Source: Cellulomonas sp. KH9 (lineage in GTDB: Bacteria > Actinomycetota > Actinomycetes > Actinomycetales > Cellulomonadaceae). Taken from it: a stretch of 64,000 nucleotides of DNA. The translations under genes were made by a program, and so were the position numbers. A model generated the notes under the pieces. It was not told the origin of the DNA. It saw only the letters and a program-made list of their open reading frames with translations, and ran no database searches. Positions within the stretch are counted from its first letter, which is position 1. Each line of letters opens with the position of its first letter. Of the stretch, positions 34,863-42,100 are shown in pieces. The stretch lies in contig NZ_FOSE01000003.1 in NCBI RefSeq assembly GCF_900114185.1, positions 186,001 through 250,000 on the forward strand, read 5' to 3'.

Positions 34863-34887
34863 CCCGCCGCCGGCGACGGGCGGCGGG
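34863..34887 (+). terminator. Hairpin after the anti-sigma-type ATPase gene
   Basis: CCCGCCGC (34863-34870) pairs with GCGGCGGG (34880-34887), 2 bases after the stop. It is GC-rich and has no U-tract. Confidence 0.55.
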
Positions 34888-34933
34888 GTGTGCGCTGGGC
34901 CACGGGTGCACGGTGCGCTGCGGGCGACGTCCG

Positions 34934-34964
34934 TTGTGCGCGTCTGCTGGTCTGACGATACGTT
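34934..34964 (+). promoter_or_regulatory. Candidate promoter for the ParA/MinD-like gene
   Basis: TTGTGC (34934-34939) and TACGTT (34959-34964) are separated by 19 bases (17 if the -10 is read as GATACG). A transcript from here would have a leader of about 70 bases before the start at 35045. Confidence 0.4.
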
Positions 34965-35044
34965 CGTCCAGGATGTGGCGTGCTCGCGCCTGCGGGGTGC
35001 CGGTGACGGTGGGTCGCGTGCCGGGCAGGACGTAGGGAGCAGAC

Positions 35045-36553
35045 ATGACGGGCAAGAACGGCAACGTGGCCACGGAGCCGGGAGCCACGACGGGCGCGGT
35101 CCCGACGGCGACCGGTTCGGTCACGGCGGTGGACGGCGACGACGCGCTCCTGCGTCTGCCGCAGATCACGGCCGAGGTCCGCGAGGACGGTACGGGCGAG
35201 ATCTCCGTCGACGGCGTCCGGGAGACCATCGCGATGGCCGACCTCGCGCAGGCGGGTGCCGCCGTGACCGGGCGCATCGCGGCGCTCGCGGCCGACGCGG
35301 GCCGTGCGCTGCCCGTCGAGGTCCGCGACCCCGACGGGCTGTGGGCCCTGCTGATCCACCCCGACGGTCGCGTCGACGAGGCGGACGAGCGGGACCTCGC
35401 GCTCAGCGCGCCGGTGCCCGTCGTCGAGCCGGCCGCGTGGTCCACGCCCGACCCGGTGTCGACGCCGACGCCGCTCGTGCCCAGCGGGGCGACCCCCGTG
35501 GTCGGGGACGACGCGGCACCGGGCGCGCCCGCCACGACGTCCGGGCCCGTGCCCGCGGTGGCCGCCGGCGCGGCGACGTCGGGGACCCGCGCCGAGCGGC
35601 GCGCGTCGGACCCGGCGACCCTGCCCACGCTCGACGACCTGCTCGCCGCCCGGCACCCCGGCCACGAGGGCCCGGCCGAGCAGGGCTGGCAGCGCACGGT
35701 CCGCCGCCTCACCTTCGGTGCGGTCAAGCCGCGCCCCGGCGCCGCCGAGCGCACGCGCCGGTCCCAGGTCGAGGCGATCCGCCGCACCTTCGACGGCCCG
35801 CGCACGGTCGTCGTCGTCAACCCCAAGGGCGGCGCGCACAAGACCACCGCCACGATGCTGCTGGCCTCGACGTTCGGGCTCGCCCGCGGCGGGTACACCC
35901 TGGCCTGGGACAACAACGAGACCCGCGGCACGCTGGGCTGGCGCTCCTCGCACGGGGACCACACGCGCACCGCGGTGGACCTGCTGCACTCCCTGCCGGA
36001 CCTCACGCAGCGCGGCACCCTGCGCATCGGCGACCTCGACCAGTTCGTGCGCACGCAGCAGGACGAGCAGTTCGACGTCCTGGCCTCGGACGAGAACGCG
36101 GCGTCGATCGAGAGCGTCGATGCGGCGTCGTACCGGGCGCTGCACGACGTGCTGACGCAGTTCTACCGGGTGCTGGTCGTGGACACGGGCAACAACATGC
36201 GCGCCTCGAACTGGCAGGCGGCGGTGCGCTCGGCCGATCAGCTGGTCGTGGTGTCGACGCTGCGCGAGGACACCGCGCAGTCCGCCGCGTGGGCGCTCGA
36301 CGCGCTGCGGGCGACGGGCCAGGAGGAGCTCGTGCGGCAGGCCGTGACGATCCTGTCGTTCCCCGAGCCCAAGGTCGACAAGGACCTGCGGCAGCGGCTG
36401 CGCTCGCACTTCGGTGCACTGACGCGGGCTGTGGTCGAGGTCCCGCACGACAAGGCGCTGGTGTCCGGCGGACCGATCGACCACGCCTCGCTGCGCCCCG
36501 CGACGCGCGACGCGTGGCTCCGTGCGACCGCCGTGGTGGCCGACGGCCTGTGA
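35045..36553 (+). CDS. ParA/MinD-like ATPase with long N-terminal extension
   Basis: In this 502-residue protein, residues about 30-125 form an acidic alpha/beta region (LPQITAEVREDGTGEISVDG), residues about 130-215 are a Pro/Ala/Thr-rich linker, and the rest is a deviant-Walker ATPase: VVVVNPKGGAHKTTATMLLA with Lys261 and Lys266, then LVVDTGNNMRASNWQAA as the Walker B-like region. This layout resembles EspI-like and other actinobacterial MinD-like proteins rather than chromosomal ParA. No ParB, parS site or type VII secretion gene is in the window. ATG 35045 follows GGGAG. What it positions is unknown. Confidence 0.82.
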   Translation: MTGKNGNVATEPGATTGAVPTATGSVTAVDGDDALLRLPQITAEVREDGTGEISVDGVRETIAMADLAQAGAAVTGRIAALAADAGRALPVEVRDPDGLWALLIHPDGRVDEADERDLALSAPVPVVEPAAWSTPDPVSTPTPLVPSGATPVVGDDAAPGAPATTSGPVPAVAAGAATSGTRAERRASDPATLPTLDDLLAARHPGHEGPAEQGWQRTVRRLTFGAVKPRPGAAERTRRSQVEAIRRTFDGPRTVVVVNPKGGAHKTTATMLLASTFGLARGGYTLAWDNNETRGTLGWRSSHGDHTRTAVDLLHSLPDLTQRGTLRIGDLDQFVRTQQDEQFDVLASDENAASIESVDAASYRALHDVLTQFYRVLVVDTGNNMRASNWQAAVRSADQLVVVSTLREDTAQSAAWALDALRATGQEELVRQAVTILSFPEPKVDKDLRQRLRSHFGALTRAVVEVPHDKALVSGGPIDHASLRPATRDAWLRATAVVADGL

Positions 36554-36742
36554 CGGGACGGGTCGCCGGCGCGCAGCGTCGGCGACCCTGCCGGCCGGTG
36601 CGGCGCGCACGACGGGCCGTCCCCGCGACGACGTCCCGACCGGGCCGTGCAAGATCGGGACACGTCGCGACACCGGGAGGGTGAGGGTGGTGCCCGCACC
36701 GTCCCGACCGACGTCCGACGCACGCCCGACCCGGGAGCCGCA

Positions 36743-37348
36743 GTGCCCGCGCACCCTGAGCACGACACCGACCCCCGCACCGACCCGACCGCGGTCGGCA
36801 CCGCGCACGGCGACGCCGTGCCCACCGGTGCGCCGGACCCCGACACCGTCGCCGCGGACGGTGGGCGCGGTGCGGCGTGGTTCGAGGACCTGGTGCGCGC
36901 GCACGCCACCGCCGTGCACCGGTACGTCCTGCGGCGGGTCGCCCCGTCGGACGTCGAGGACCTGACGGCCGACGTCCTGACGGTCGCCTGGCGGCGCCGC
37001 GACGACGTGCCGGAGGGCGCCGAGCTGCCGTGGCTCTACCGCACCGCGGGCTACGTCGTGGCCAACCACCGGCGCAAGAGCCGGCCCGTGCCCGTCGCGG
37101 ACGTCCCCGAGGAGACGGACGCCGACGACCCCGCGCTGCGGGCCGTGCGTGACGACACCGTGCGGACCGTGCTCGCGGGCCTGTCGGCGCGCGACCGCGA
37201 GGTGCTGCTGCTGCACGCCTGGGAGGGCCTGACGGGGGACGCGCTGGCCGCCGCGCTCGGCACCGGCCGGGGCGGGGCCGACGCGGCGCTGTCCCGCGCC
37301 CGTGCGCGCCTGCGGACCGCGTTCGCCGCGGCGGGCGTCGACGGCTGA
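36743..37348 (+). CDS. ECF-type RNA polymerase sigma factor
   Basis: This 201-residue sigma-70-like protein has region 2 (WFEDLVRAHATAVHRYVLRR; DVEDLTADVLTVAWRRRDD; LPWLYRTAGYVVANHRR) and region 4 (LSARDREVLLLHAWEGLTGD; GRGGADAALSRARARLRTAF). The N-terminus is a disordered Asp/Pro-rich stretch. GTG 36743 follows GGGAG by 5 bases; GTG 36647 would add 32 residues with no ribosome-binding site. The next gene, 122 bases downstream, encodes a single-pass membrane protein that may be its anti-sigma factor. Confidence 0.85.
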   Translation: MPAHPEHDTDPRTDPTAVGTAHGDAVPTGAPDPDTVAADGGRGAAWFEDLVRAHATAVHRYVLRRVAPSDVEDLTADVLTVAWRRRDDVPEGAELPWLYRTAGYVVANHRRKSRPVPVADVPEETDADDPALRAVRDDTVRTVLAGLSARDREVLLLHAWEGLTGDALAAALGTGRGGADAALSRARARLRTAFAAAGVDG

Positions 37349-37470
37349 CCGCCGCCCCGACCCCGGCCGACATCACCGGCCCCGACGTCCCACCGCTGCA
37401 AGACCCGCCGCCCCCGGCACACAGACAGGGCAGGAACGGACACGGGCCGAGCCCGCCCCAGGAGGACCAC

Positions 37471-38997
37471 ATGGACGACACGCGCGACCCCGGCACCGGC
37501 GTCCCCGGCACCGGCGTCCCCGACGACGACGCCCCCGACGCCCCGGGCCGCGGCGGCACCGCCGACGCCCCGGGCACCGCCGACGCCCCGGGCACCGCCG
37601 ACGCCCCGGGCACCGCCGACGCCCCGGGCACCGCCGACGCCGCCGTGGCCCGCGTGCGCGCCGCCGACCCGGCGGCCGGTGCGGAGCCCGACCCCGCGCG
37701 GCTGCGGGCACGCCTCGCCGTGAGCACCGGCGTGCGGCTCGGACCCGGCGGTGCCGCACCCGCGCCGGACGAGCTCGCGGCCGCCCGTGCCCGGCGACGC
37801 CCCGCCCGGTGGCTGCAGGTGGCCGCCGTCGCCGCGGGCATCGCGGTCGTCGGTGGCGGCGGGTACGCGGTCGGTGCCGCCGGGCCGGACGAGCCGGCCG
37901 CGCCCGCGATCGCCCTGCAGGGCGGTGGCGCGGGCGCGGCCGAGATGGCGGCGGACGCGCGCATGGCCGGCGGGTGGTTCGGCGGGCGCACCGTGTTCAC
38001 GGGCAGCGGCCTGGAGGGTGCGGCGGGGTCCGCGCAGGCATGGGCGCTCGACGCGTCGCAGGCCGCCACGGCGCAGACGGCCGCGCAGGTGGCCGACGTG
38101 CTCGGTGTGCCCGGCGAGCCGCGGCAGGAGTGGGGGCAGTGGGTCGTCGGCTCGGCCGACGGCACGTCCGCGACGGTCCAGGTGGGCATCGACGGGTACG
38201 CGAGCGTCTGGTTCTACGACCCCGCCCACGACCCCTCGTCCTGCACGGGGGGGACGTCGGGCGGACCGGACGACAGCGCGTCCGTCGAGCCGGCGGCACC
38301 GGGGTCCGTCGAGGGAGCGGCGGCCGCCCCGGAGGGCGGTGGGCCGGACGTCTCGATCCAGCCCGATCCCGGAGCGTGCGACCCCGCCGGCACCCCGACC
38401 GGTGACGCGGCGATCGAGCGGGCCCGCGACCTCATGGCGGAGCTCGGGGTGGGACCCGACGGCTACGAGGTGACGGTGGCCGACGAGACCGGCGTGCCCG
38501 GCCTGGTGAACGTGACCGGCACGCAGGTCGTCGACGGTAACCAGACCGGGATGGGGTGGTCGGTGCAGCTGGCGGGGGACGGCGTGCAGTCGCTCTACGG
38601 CACGCTCGCGCCCCTCGTGCCGCTCGGCACGTACGACGTGATCAGCGCCGACGAGGCCGTCGAGCGGCTGAACGACCCCCGGTTCGGTGCGTCGCCCAGC
38701 GGCGTCGTGCCGCTCGCCGCGCGCGCCGAGGGCGGCGTCGCGACGCTCGACGAGACCGCGACGATGCTGCCGGAGCCGGTCGAGCCGACCGTGCCCCCGG
38801 TGCCCGCGCCCGGTGACCCCGTGGCCTGGCCCGTGCAGCAGGTGACCCTGACCGGCGCCCGACTGGGTGTCACGGTGCTCACCGCGCCGGACGGCGCCGT
38901 GCTCGTCGTCCCGGCGTGGGAGCTCACCGACGCCGACGGCGGCACGTGGAGCGTCGTCGCGGTGGTGGAGGACCAGCTCGACCTGAGCCCCGCCTGA
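37471..38997 (+). CDS. Single-pass membrane protein after the ECF sigma gene, possible anti-sigma factor
   Basis: In this 508-residue protein, residues 1-60 are low complexity with four exact TADAPG repeats. A short cytosolic helical region (ADPARLRARLAVSTG) precedes one membrane helix (WLQVAAVAAGIAVVGGGGYAVG, about residues 113-134). The outside part of about 370 residues is acidic and contains paired Cys (SSCTGG, GACDPAG). There is no classic zinc anti-sigma HxxxCxxC motif. The position after a sigma gene suggests a regulatory partner, but the sequence alone does not prove it. ATG 37471 has AGGAGG 5 bases upstream. Confidence 0.75.
   Translation: MDDTRDPGTGVPGTGVPDDDAPDAPGRGGTADAPGTADAPGTADAPGTADAPGTADAAVARVRAADPAAGAEPDPARLRARLAVSTGVRLGPGGAAPAPDELAAARARRRPARWLQVAAVAAGIAVVGGGGYAVGAAGPDEPAAPAIALQGGGAGAAEMAADARMAGGWFGGRTVFTGSGLEGAAGSAQAWALDASQAATAQTAAQVADVLGVPGEPRQEWGQWVVGSADGTSATVQVGIDGYASVWFYDPAHDPSSCTGGTSGGPDDSASVEPAAPGSVEGAAAAPEGGGPDVSIQPDPGACDPAGTPTGDAAIERARDLMAELGVGPDGYEVTVADETGVPGLVNVTGTQVVDGNQTGMGWSVQLAGDGVQSLYGTLAPLVPLGTYDVISADEAVERLNDPRFGASPSGVVPLAARAEGGVATLDETATMLPEPVEPTVPPVPAPGDPVAWPVQQVTLTGARLGVTVLTAPDGAVLVVPAWELTDADGGTWSVVAVVEDQLDLSPA
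37558..37641. repeat. 18-bp tandem repeat coding TADAPG
   Basis: Four identical copies of ACCGCCGACGCCCCGGGC occupy 37558-37629, and a partial fifth copy ends at 37641. It is in frame in the membrane-protein gene. Exact identity implies recent slippage expansion. Confidence 0.92.
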
Positions 38998-39124
38998 CGG
39001 GGCCGGGCCGGGCCGCGGGTCCGGCGGACCCGCCGACCGGTGGCGTCGCGCCGTGGTGGAGGGCCACGGCACGGCGCCACCGGCGTCCCCTCCCGGCGGG
39101 CCGGCGGATCGGTAGCGTTCCCCC

Positions 39125-40108
39125 ATGACCGCCACCGCCGGACCCGCCGGGCGTCTGCTGCTCCTGGACTCCGCCTCGCTGTACTTCCGCGCCTTCTTCG
39201 GCGTCCCCGACTCCGTGCGCGCCCCCGACGGCACGCCCGTCAACGCGGTGCGCGGGCTCCTCGAGATGATCGCCCGGCTGGTGGCGGACCGTCACCCGAC
39301 CCGCCTGGTCGCCTGCTGGGACGACGACTGGCGTCCGGCGTTCCGCGTCGAGGCCGTGCCGTCGTACAAGGCGCACCGCGTCGCGCGCGAGGTCCCGGGC
39401 ACCACCGGGGTCGAGGAGGTCCCCGACGCGCTCACCGCGCAGGTGCCCGTCATCGTCGACGTGCTGGCGGCGCTGGGCATCCCGCGGCTGGGCGCGCCCG
39501 GCTTCGAGGCGGACGACGTCATCGGCACCCTCGTCGCACGCGAGGCGGCGCGGGACCCCGGGGAGCGCGCCGCGGTCGACGTCGTGACCGGCGATCGGGA
39601 CCTCTTCCAGCTGGTGGACGACGACGTCCCGGTGCGGGTGCTGTACCCGGTGAAGGGCGTCAAGGACCTGCTGGTGGTCGACCAGCAGGTGCTGCAGGAG
39701 CGGTACGGGGTGAGCACCGGACGCGCGTACGCCGACATGGCCGTGCTGCGCGGTGACCCGAGCGACGGGCTGCCCGGCGTCCCCGGGGTCGGGGAGAAGA
39801 CCGCGGCCGCGCTGCTGCGTCGCTACGGGACCCTCGAGGGCGTGCTCGCGGCGCGCGACGCCGGGGACCGGGGCCTGACGGCGACGCAGCGCACCCGGCT
39901 CACCGACGCGGCCGACTACCTCGCGGTCGCGCCCCGCGTGGTGACCGTCGCACCCGACGCACCCGTCGAGGACGTGGACGACCGCCTGCCGACGGTGCCC
40001 GCCGACCCGGACGCGCTCGTCGCGCTCGCGGAGCGGTGGGGTCTCGCGTCCAGCGTGCGCCGGCTGGTGGACGTGCTGACCGCGGCGGGTGAGCGCCGGG
40101 ACGGCTGA
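39125..40108 (+). CDS. Stand-alone 5'-3' exonuclease (FEN-like, PolI N-domain homologue)
   Basis: This 327-residue protein corresponds to the N-terminal 5' nuclease domain of DNA polymerase I, like mycobacterial Rv2090. Seen: LLLLDSASLYFRAFFG with the first metal Asp, VACWDDDWRP, the basic gateway motif VEAVPSYKAHR, GFEADDVIGTLV, VVTGDRDLFQLV, and the H3TH GLPGVPGVGEKTAAALL. No polymerase domain follows. ATG 39125 is 6 bases after TAGCGT (39113-39118), a leaderless arrangement. It would act on flaps in repair or Okazaki processing. Confidence 0.93.
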   Translation: MTATAGPAGRLLLLDSASLYFRAFFGVPDSVRAPDGTPVNAVRGLLEMIARLVADRHPTRLVACWDDDWRPAFRVEAVPSYKAHRVAREVPGTTGVEEVPDALTAQVPVIVDVLAALGIPRLGAPGFEADDVIGTLVAREAARDPGERAAVDVVTGDRDLFQLVDDDVPVRVLYPVKGVKDLLVVDQQVLQERYGVSTGRAYADMAVLRGDPSDGLPGVPGVGEKTAAALLRRYGTLEGVLAARDAGDRGLTATQRTRLTDAADYLAVAPRVVTVAPDAPVEDVDDRLPTVPADPDALVALAERWGLASSVRRLVDVLTAAGERRDG

Positions 40109-40117
40109 CCGCGGGGG

Positions 40118-40651
40118 TCAGCCTGCCGGGGGTGCGTCCAGCACCCACACGTTCGCGCCCGCGGCGCGCCACCCCTCGGACGCGTCGGGGGCGGGCGCGG
40201 TGTCGGTGCCCAGCCGCACACGCGACTCGTCGGGCCCCGTGAGCGTGGCCGTGGCCGCCGCGGACGGCGCGACGCAGACCACGCGGGCGGCGTCCCCGTC
40301 CGGCACCGCCACCAGGCACAGGCTGCCGTCCCACCGCAGCGCCGCGTAGTGCTGGCCGGCGGCCGTGCGGACGGCGAAGCGCGAGCTCGTCGGGTCGACG
40401 CCCGTCTGCTCGACGACCTCGGAGGGGAGCACGTCCGTGGGCTCCGCCTGGCGGTCGAGCAGCGCGACGGAGAGCTGCTCCGGGGCGGGCGCATCGGCCG
40501 ACCGCGCCAGCAGCAGCCACGTCACGCCCGCGACGACCAGGGCGGCCGCGACCACCAGCACAGCGACCACACGCGCGCGCTGCGGTCGCTCGGGAGCGTC
40601 CTGCTCCTCGTCGACCAGCTCGAAGATGCCGGTGTCGTCGAACGTCGTCAC
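40118..40651 (-). CDS. Single-pass membrane protein, unknown
   Basis: This 177-residue protein has an acidic cytosolic start (TTFDDTGIFELVDEEQ), one membrane helix (VVAVLVVAAALVVAGVTWLLL, about residues 30-50) and an outside domain of about 120 residues (FAVRTAAGQHYAALRWDGSL with later VVCVAPSAAA). GTG 40651 was chosen because GATACT lies 6 bases upstream and a G-run directly precedes it. No family recognised. It converges with the exonuclease gene, 9 bases separating the stops. Confidence 0.72.
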   Translation of the reverse strand: MTTFDDTGIFELVDEEQDAPERPQRARVVAVLVVAAALVVAGVTWLLLARSADAPAPEQLSVALLDRQAEPTDVLPSEVVEQTGVDPTSSRFAVRTAAGQHYAALRWDGSLCLVAVPDGDAARVVCVAPSAAATATLTGPDESRVRLGTDTAPAPDASEGWRAAGANVWVLDAPPAG

Positions 40652-40724
40652 CCCCCCAGTATCGGCATCCCGGGCGTCCGGCATGACATCGGGCGTCCGC
40701 GGCGCGTCGCGGACGTGCGCAGCA

Positions 40725-40774
40725 GCGGGCCCCGGCCACCTCTCCCGGGGGGTGGGGAGGTGGCCGGGGCCCGC
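40725..40774 (-). terminator. 17-bp hairpin after the second DUF3806 gene
   Basis: Arms 40725-40741 and 40758-40774 pair perfectly; the 16-base loop can extend the stem further. It starts 11 bases after the stop at 40786 (minus strand) and lies upstream of the next minus-strand gene. Confidence 0.8.
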
Positions 40775-40785
40775 AGATCAGGGGG

Positions 40786-41997
40786 TCAGGCGTCGTGCGG
40801 TGCACCGTCCGGACGGACGCCCCGCAGCACCGTCGCCAGGTGCGCCACGAACCAGCCGGGTCCGGCGGTCGGCCAGTCGCGCGCGACCGACGCGATCGGG
40901 TAGACGAGCACCTCGGGGTCCTCGCGGGCCAGCACGATCTCGGTGCCGAACCGGTCGCTGCACGTCGCCCAGCCCAGGTCGGGCACCTCGGCGCACACGA
41001 GGTCGCCGAGCGCGACGCCGAACGCGTCCGCCAGGGGCCGCGGGTCGGGCCGGTCGTCCGCCTGGGTCCACTGCTCGTGCACGCGGTCGAACAGCGCGCC
41101 GACCGCGTCGGCGTCGAACGGGTCGCGGCACAGCTCCGCGACCATGGCCCGCTGCTGCCCGAGGAACAGCCGCTCGGCCGGGTTGAGCTCGTCGATCCGG
41201 TGCCGCGTGTCCGACAGCGCCGTCGCCACGGGACCGACGGGGGCGGGCGGCGCCACCGCCGGGTCGGGGCCGGGGGTCGGCCCGGTGTCCGGGAGCGCCG
41301 CGTCGTCCGTGAGCTCCGTGTCGTCCGTGAGCTCCGCGTCGTCCGTGAGCGCCACGTCGTCGGGGGGCTCGGTGCCCGTGGGTTCGTCGTCGGCGGGGGT
41401 GTCCGCGGGTTCCTCGTCGGTGCTGGCGGGGTCCGCCGGATCGTCACCCTCGGCGTCCGGTGCCACGTCGTCCGGTGCGGCTGCTCCCTCGTCCGCACCG
41501 GGGAGCGCCGGCTCGTCGTCGGCGGCGGGTGCGGGACCGGGGGCGTCCTCCGCTGCCGGGTCCTCCGGTGCCACGTCCTCAGCGGCGTCCTCGGCAGCCT
41601 CGGCGTCGGCGACGTCCTCGGCGACGACAGCCTCCTCGGCGTCGGCGACCTCGGTGGCGTCGGCGACCCCGGTGGCCACCTCGGCGTCGGCAGCCTCCGC
41701 AGCGTCTGCAGCCTCCGCAGCGTCGGCAGCCTCCGCAGCGTCGGCAGCCTCCGCGGCGTCCGCAGCGTCCTCGACCTCCTCGGCACCCTCGGGTGACGCG
41801 GGACGCTGCCGTTCCGCGTCGTCCGGCTCGTCGGGTACCTCGGCGAGGTGCTCGACCACGCGCAGCAGCGCGACCGTGTCCGGCGTGCCGCCCTCCGCCA
41901 CGGCGGCCGGCCCCTCGGGCGGGGACGCGTCGGTCGGTCCGTGGGGGGTGGGCAGCACGGATCCGCTCCCTTGCGGTGTCCGTCGGTCCAGTCCCAT
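40786..41997 (-). CDS. Second DUF3806-like protein with long acidic repeat region
   Basis: In this 403-residue protein, residues about 30-60 contain a helix (TVALLRVVEHLAEVPDEPDD). Residues about 75-260 are extremely acidic and Ala/Pro-rich, with AEAADA hexapeptides and (A/E)LTDD(A/T/D)E repeats. The C-terminal 140 residues look like a DUF3806 domain (LNPAERLFLGQQRAMVAELC; FDRVHEQWTQADD; AFGVALGDLVCAEVPDLGWA; LVYPIASVARDWP). It is therefore a domain relative of the 30085-31605 product with the module order reversed. ATG 41997 is chosen over a GTG two codons upstream. Function unknown. Confidence 0.8.
   Translation of the reverse strand: MGLDRRTPQGSGSVLPTPHGPTDASPPEGPAAVAEGGTPDTVALLRVVEHLAEVPDEPDDAERQRPASPEGAEEVEDAADAAEAADAAEAADAAEAADAAEAADAEVATGVADATEVADAEEAVVAEDVADAEAAEDAAEDVAPEDPAAEDAPGPAPAADDEPALPGADEGAAAPDDVAPDAEGDDPADPASTDEEPADTPADDEPTGTEPPDDVALTDDAELTDDTELTDDAALPDTGPTPGPDPAVAPPAPVGPVATALSDTRHRIDELNPAERLFLGQQRAMVAELCRDPFDADAVGALFDRVHEQWTQADDRPDPRPLADAFGVALGDLVCAEVPDLGWATCSDRFGTEIVLAREDPEVLVYPIASVARDWPTAGPGWFVAHLATVLRGVRPDGAPHDA
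41293..41364. repeat. Imperfect 18-bp tandem repeat (four copies)
   Basis: Four units of the type GAGCTCCGCGTCGTCCGT (41293-41310, 41311-41328, 41329-41346, 41347-41364) encode ALTDDA/ELTDDT-like hexapeptides in the second DUF3806 gene. Confidence 0.85.
41690..41761. repeat. 18-bp tandem repeat coding AEAADA
   Basis: Four units of GCAGCCTCCGCAGCGTCG with one or two changes lie at 41690-41707, 41708-41725, 41726-41743 and 41744-41761. They encode acidic Ala-rich hexapeptides in the second DUF3806 gene. Confidence 0.9.
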
Positions 41998-42100
41998 GCG
42001 CACGCATCGGCCGCGCGGCGCCCCGGCTTGACACGTGCGAGCGGGTGTCGCCCGGTCGGCCCCCGGGCGGCACCCGCTCGATGCGCGGTGCGGACGCGTG

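Noticed and set aside
34930-36684. Plus-strand frame overlapping the ParA/MinD-like gene
   Set aside because: The product is almost only Arg, Ala, Gly and Pro. The ATPase motifs lie in the other frame.
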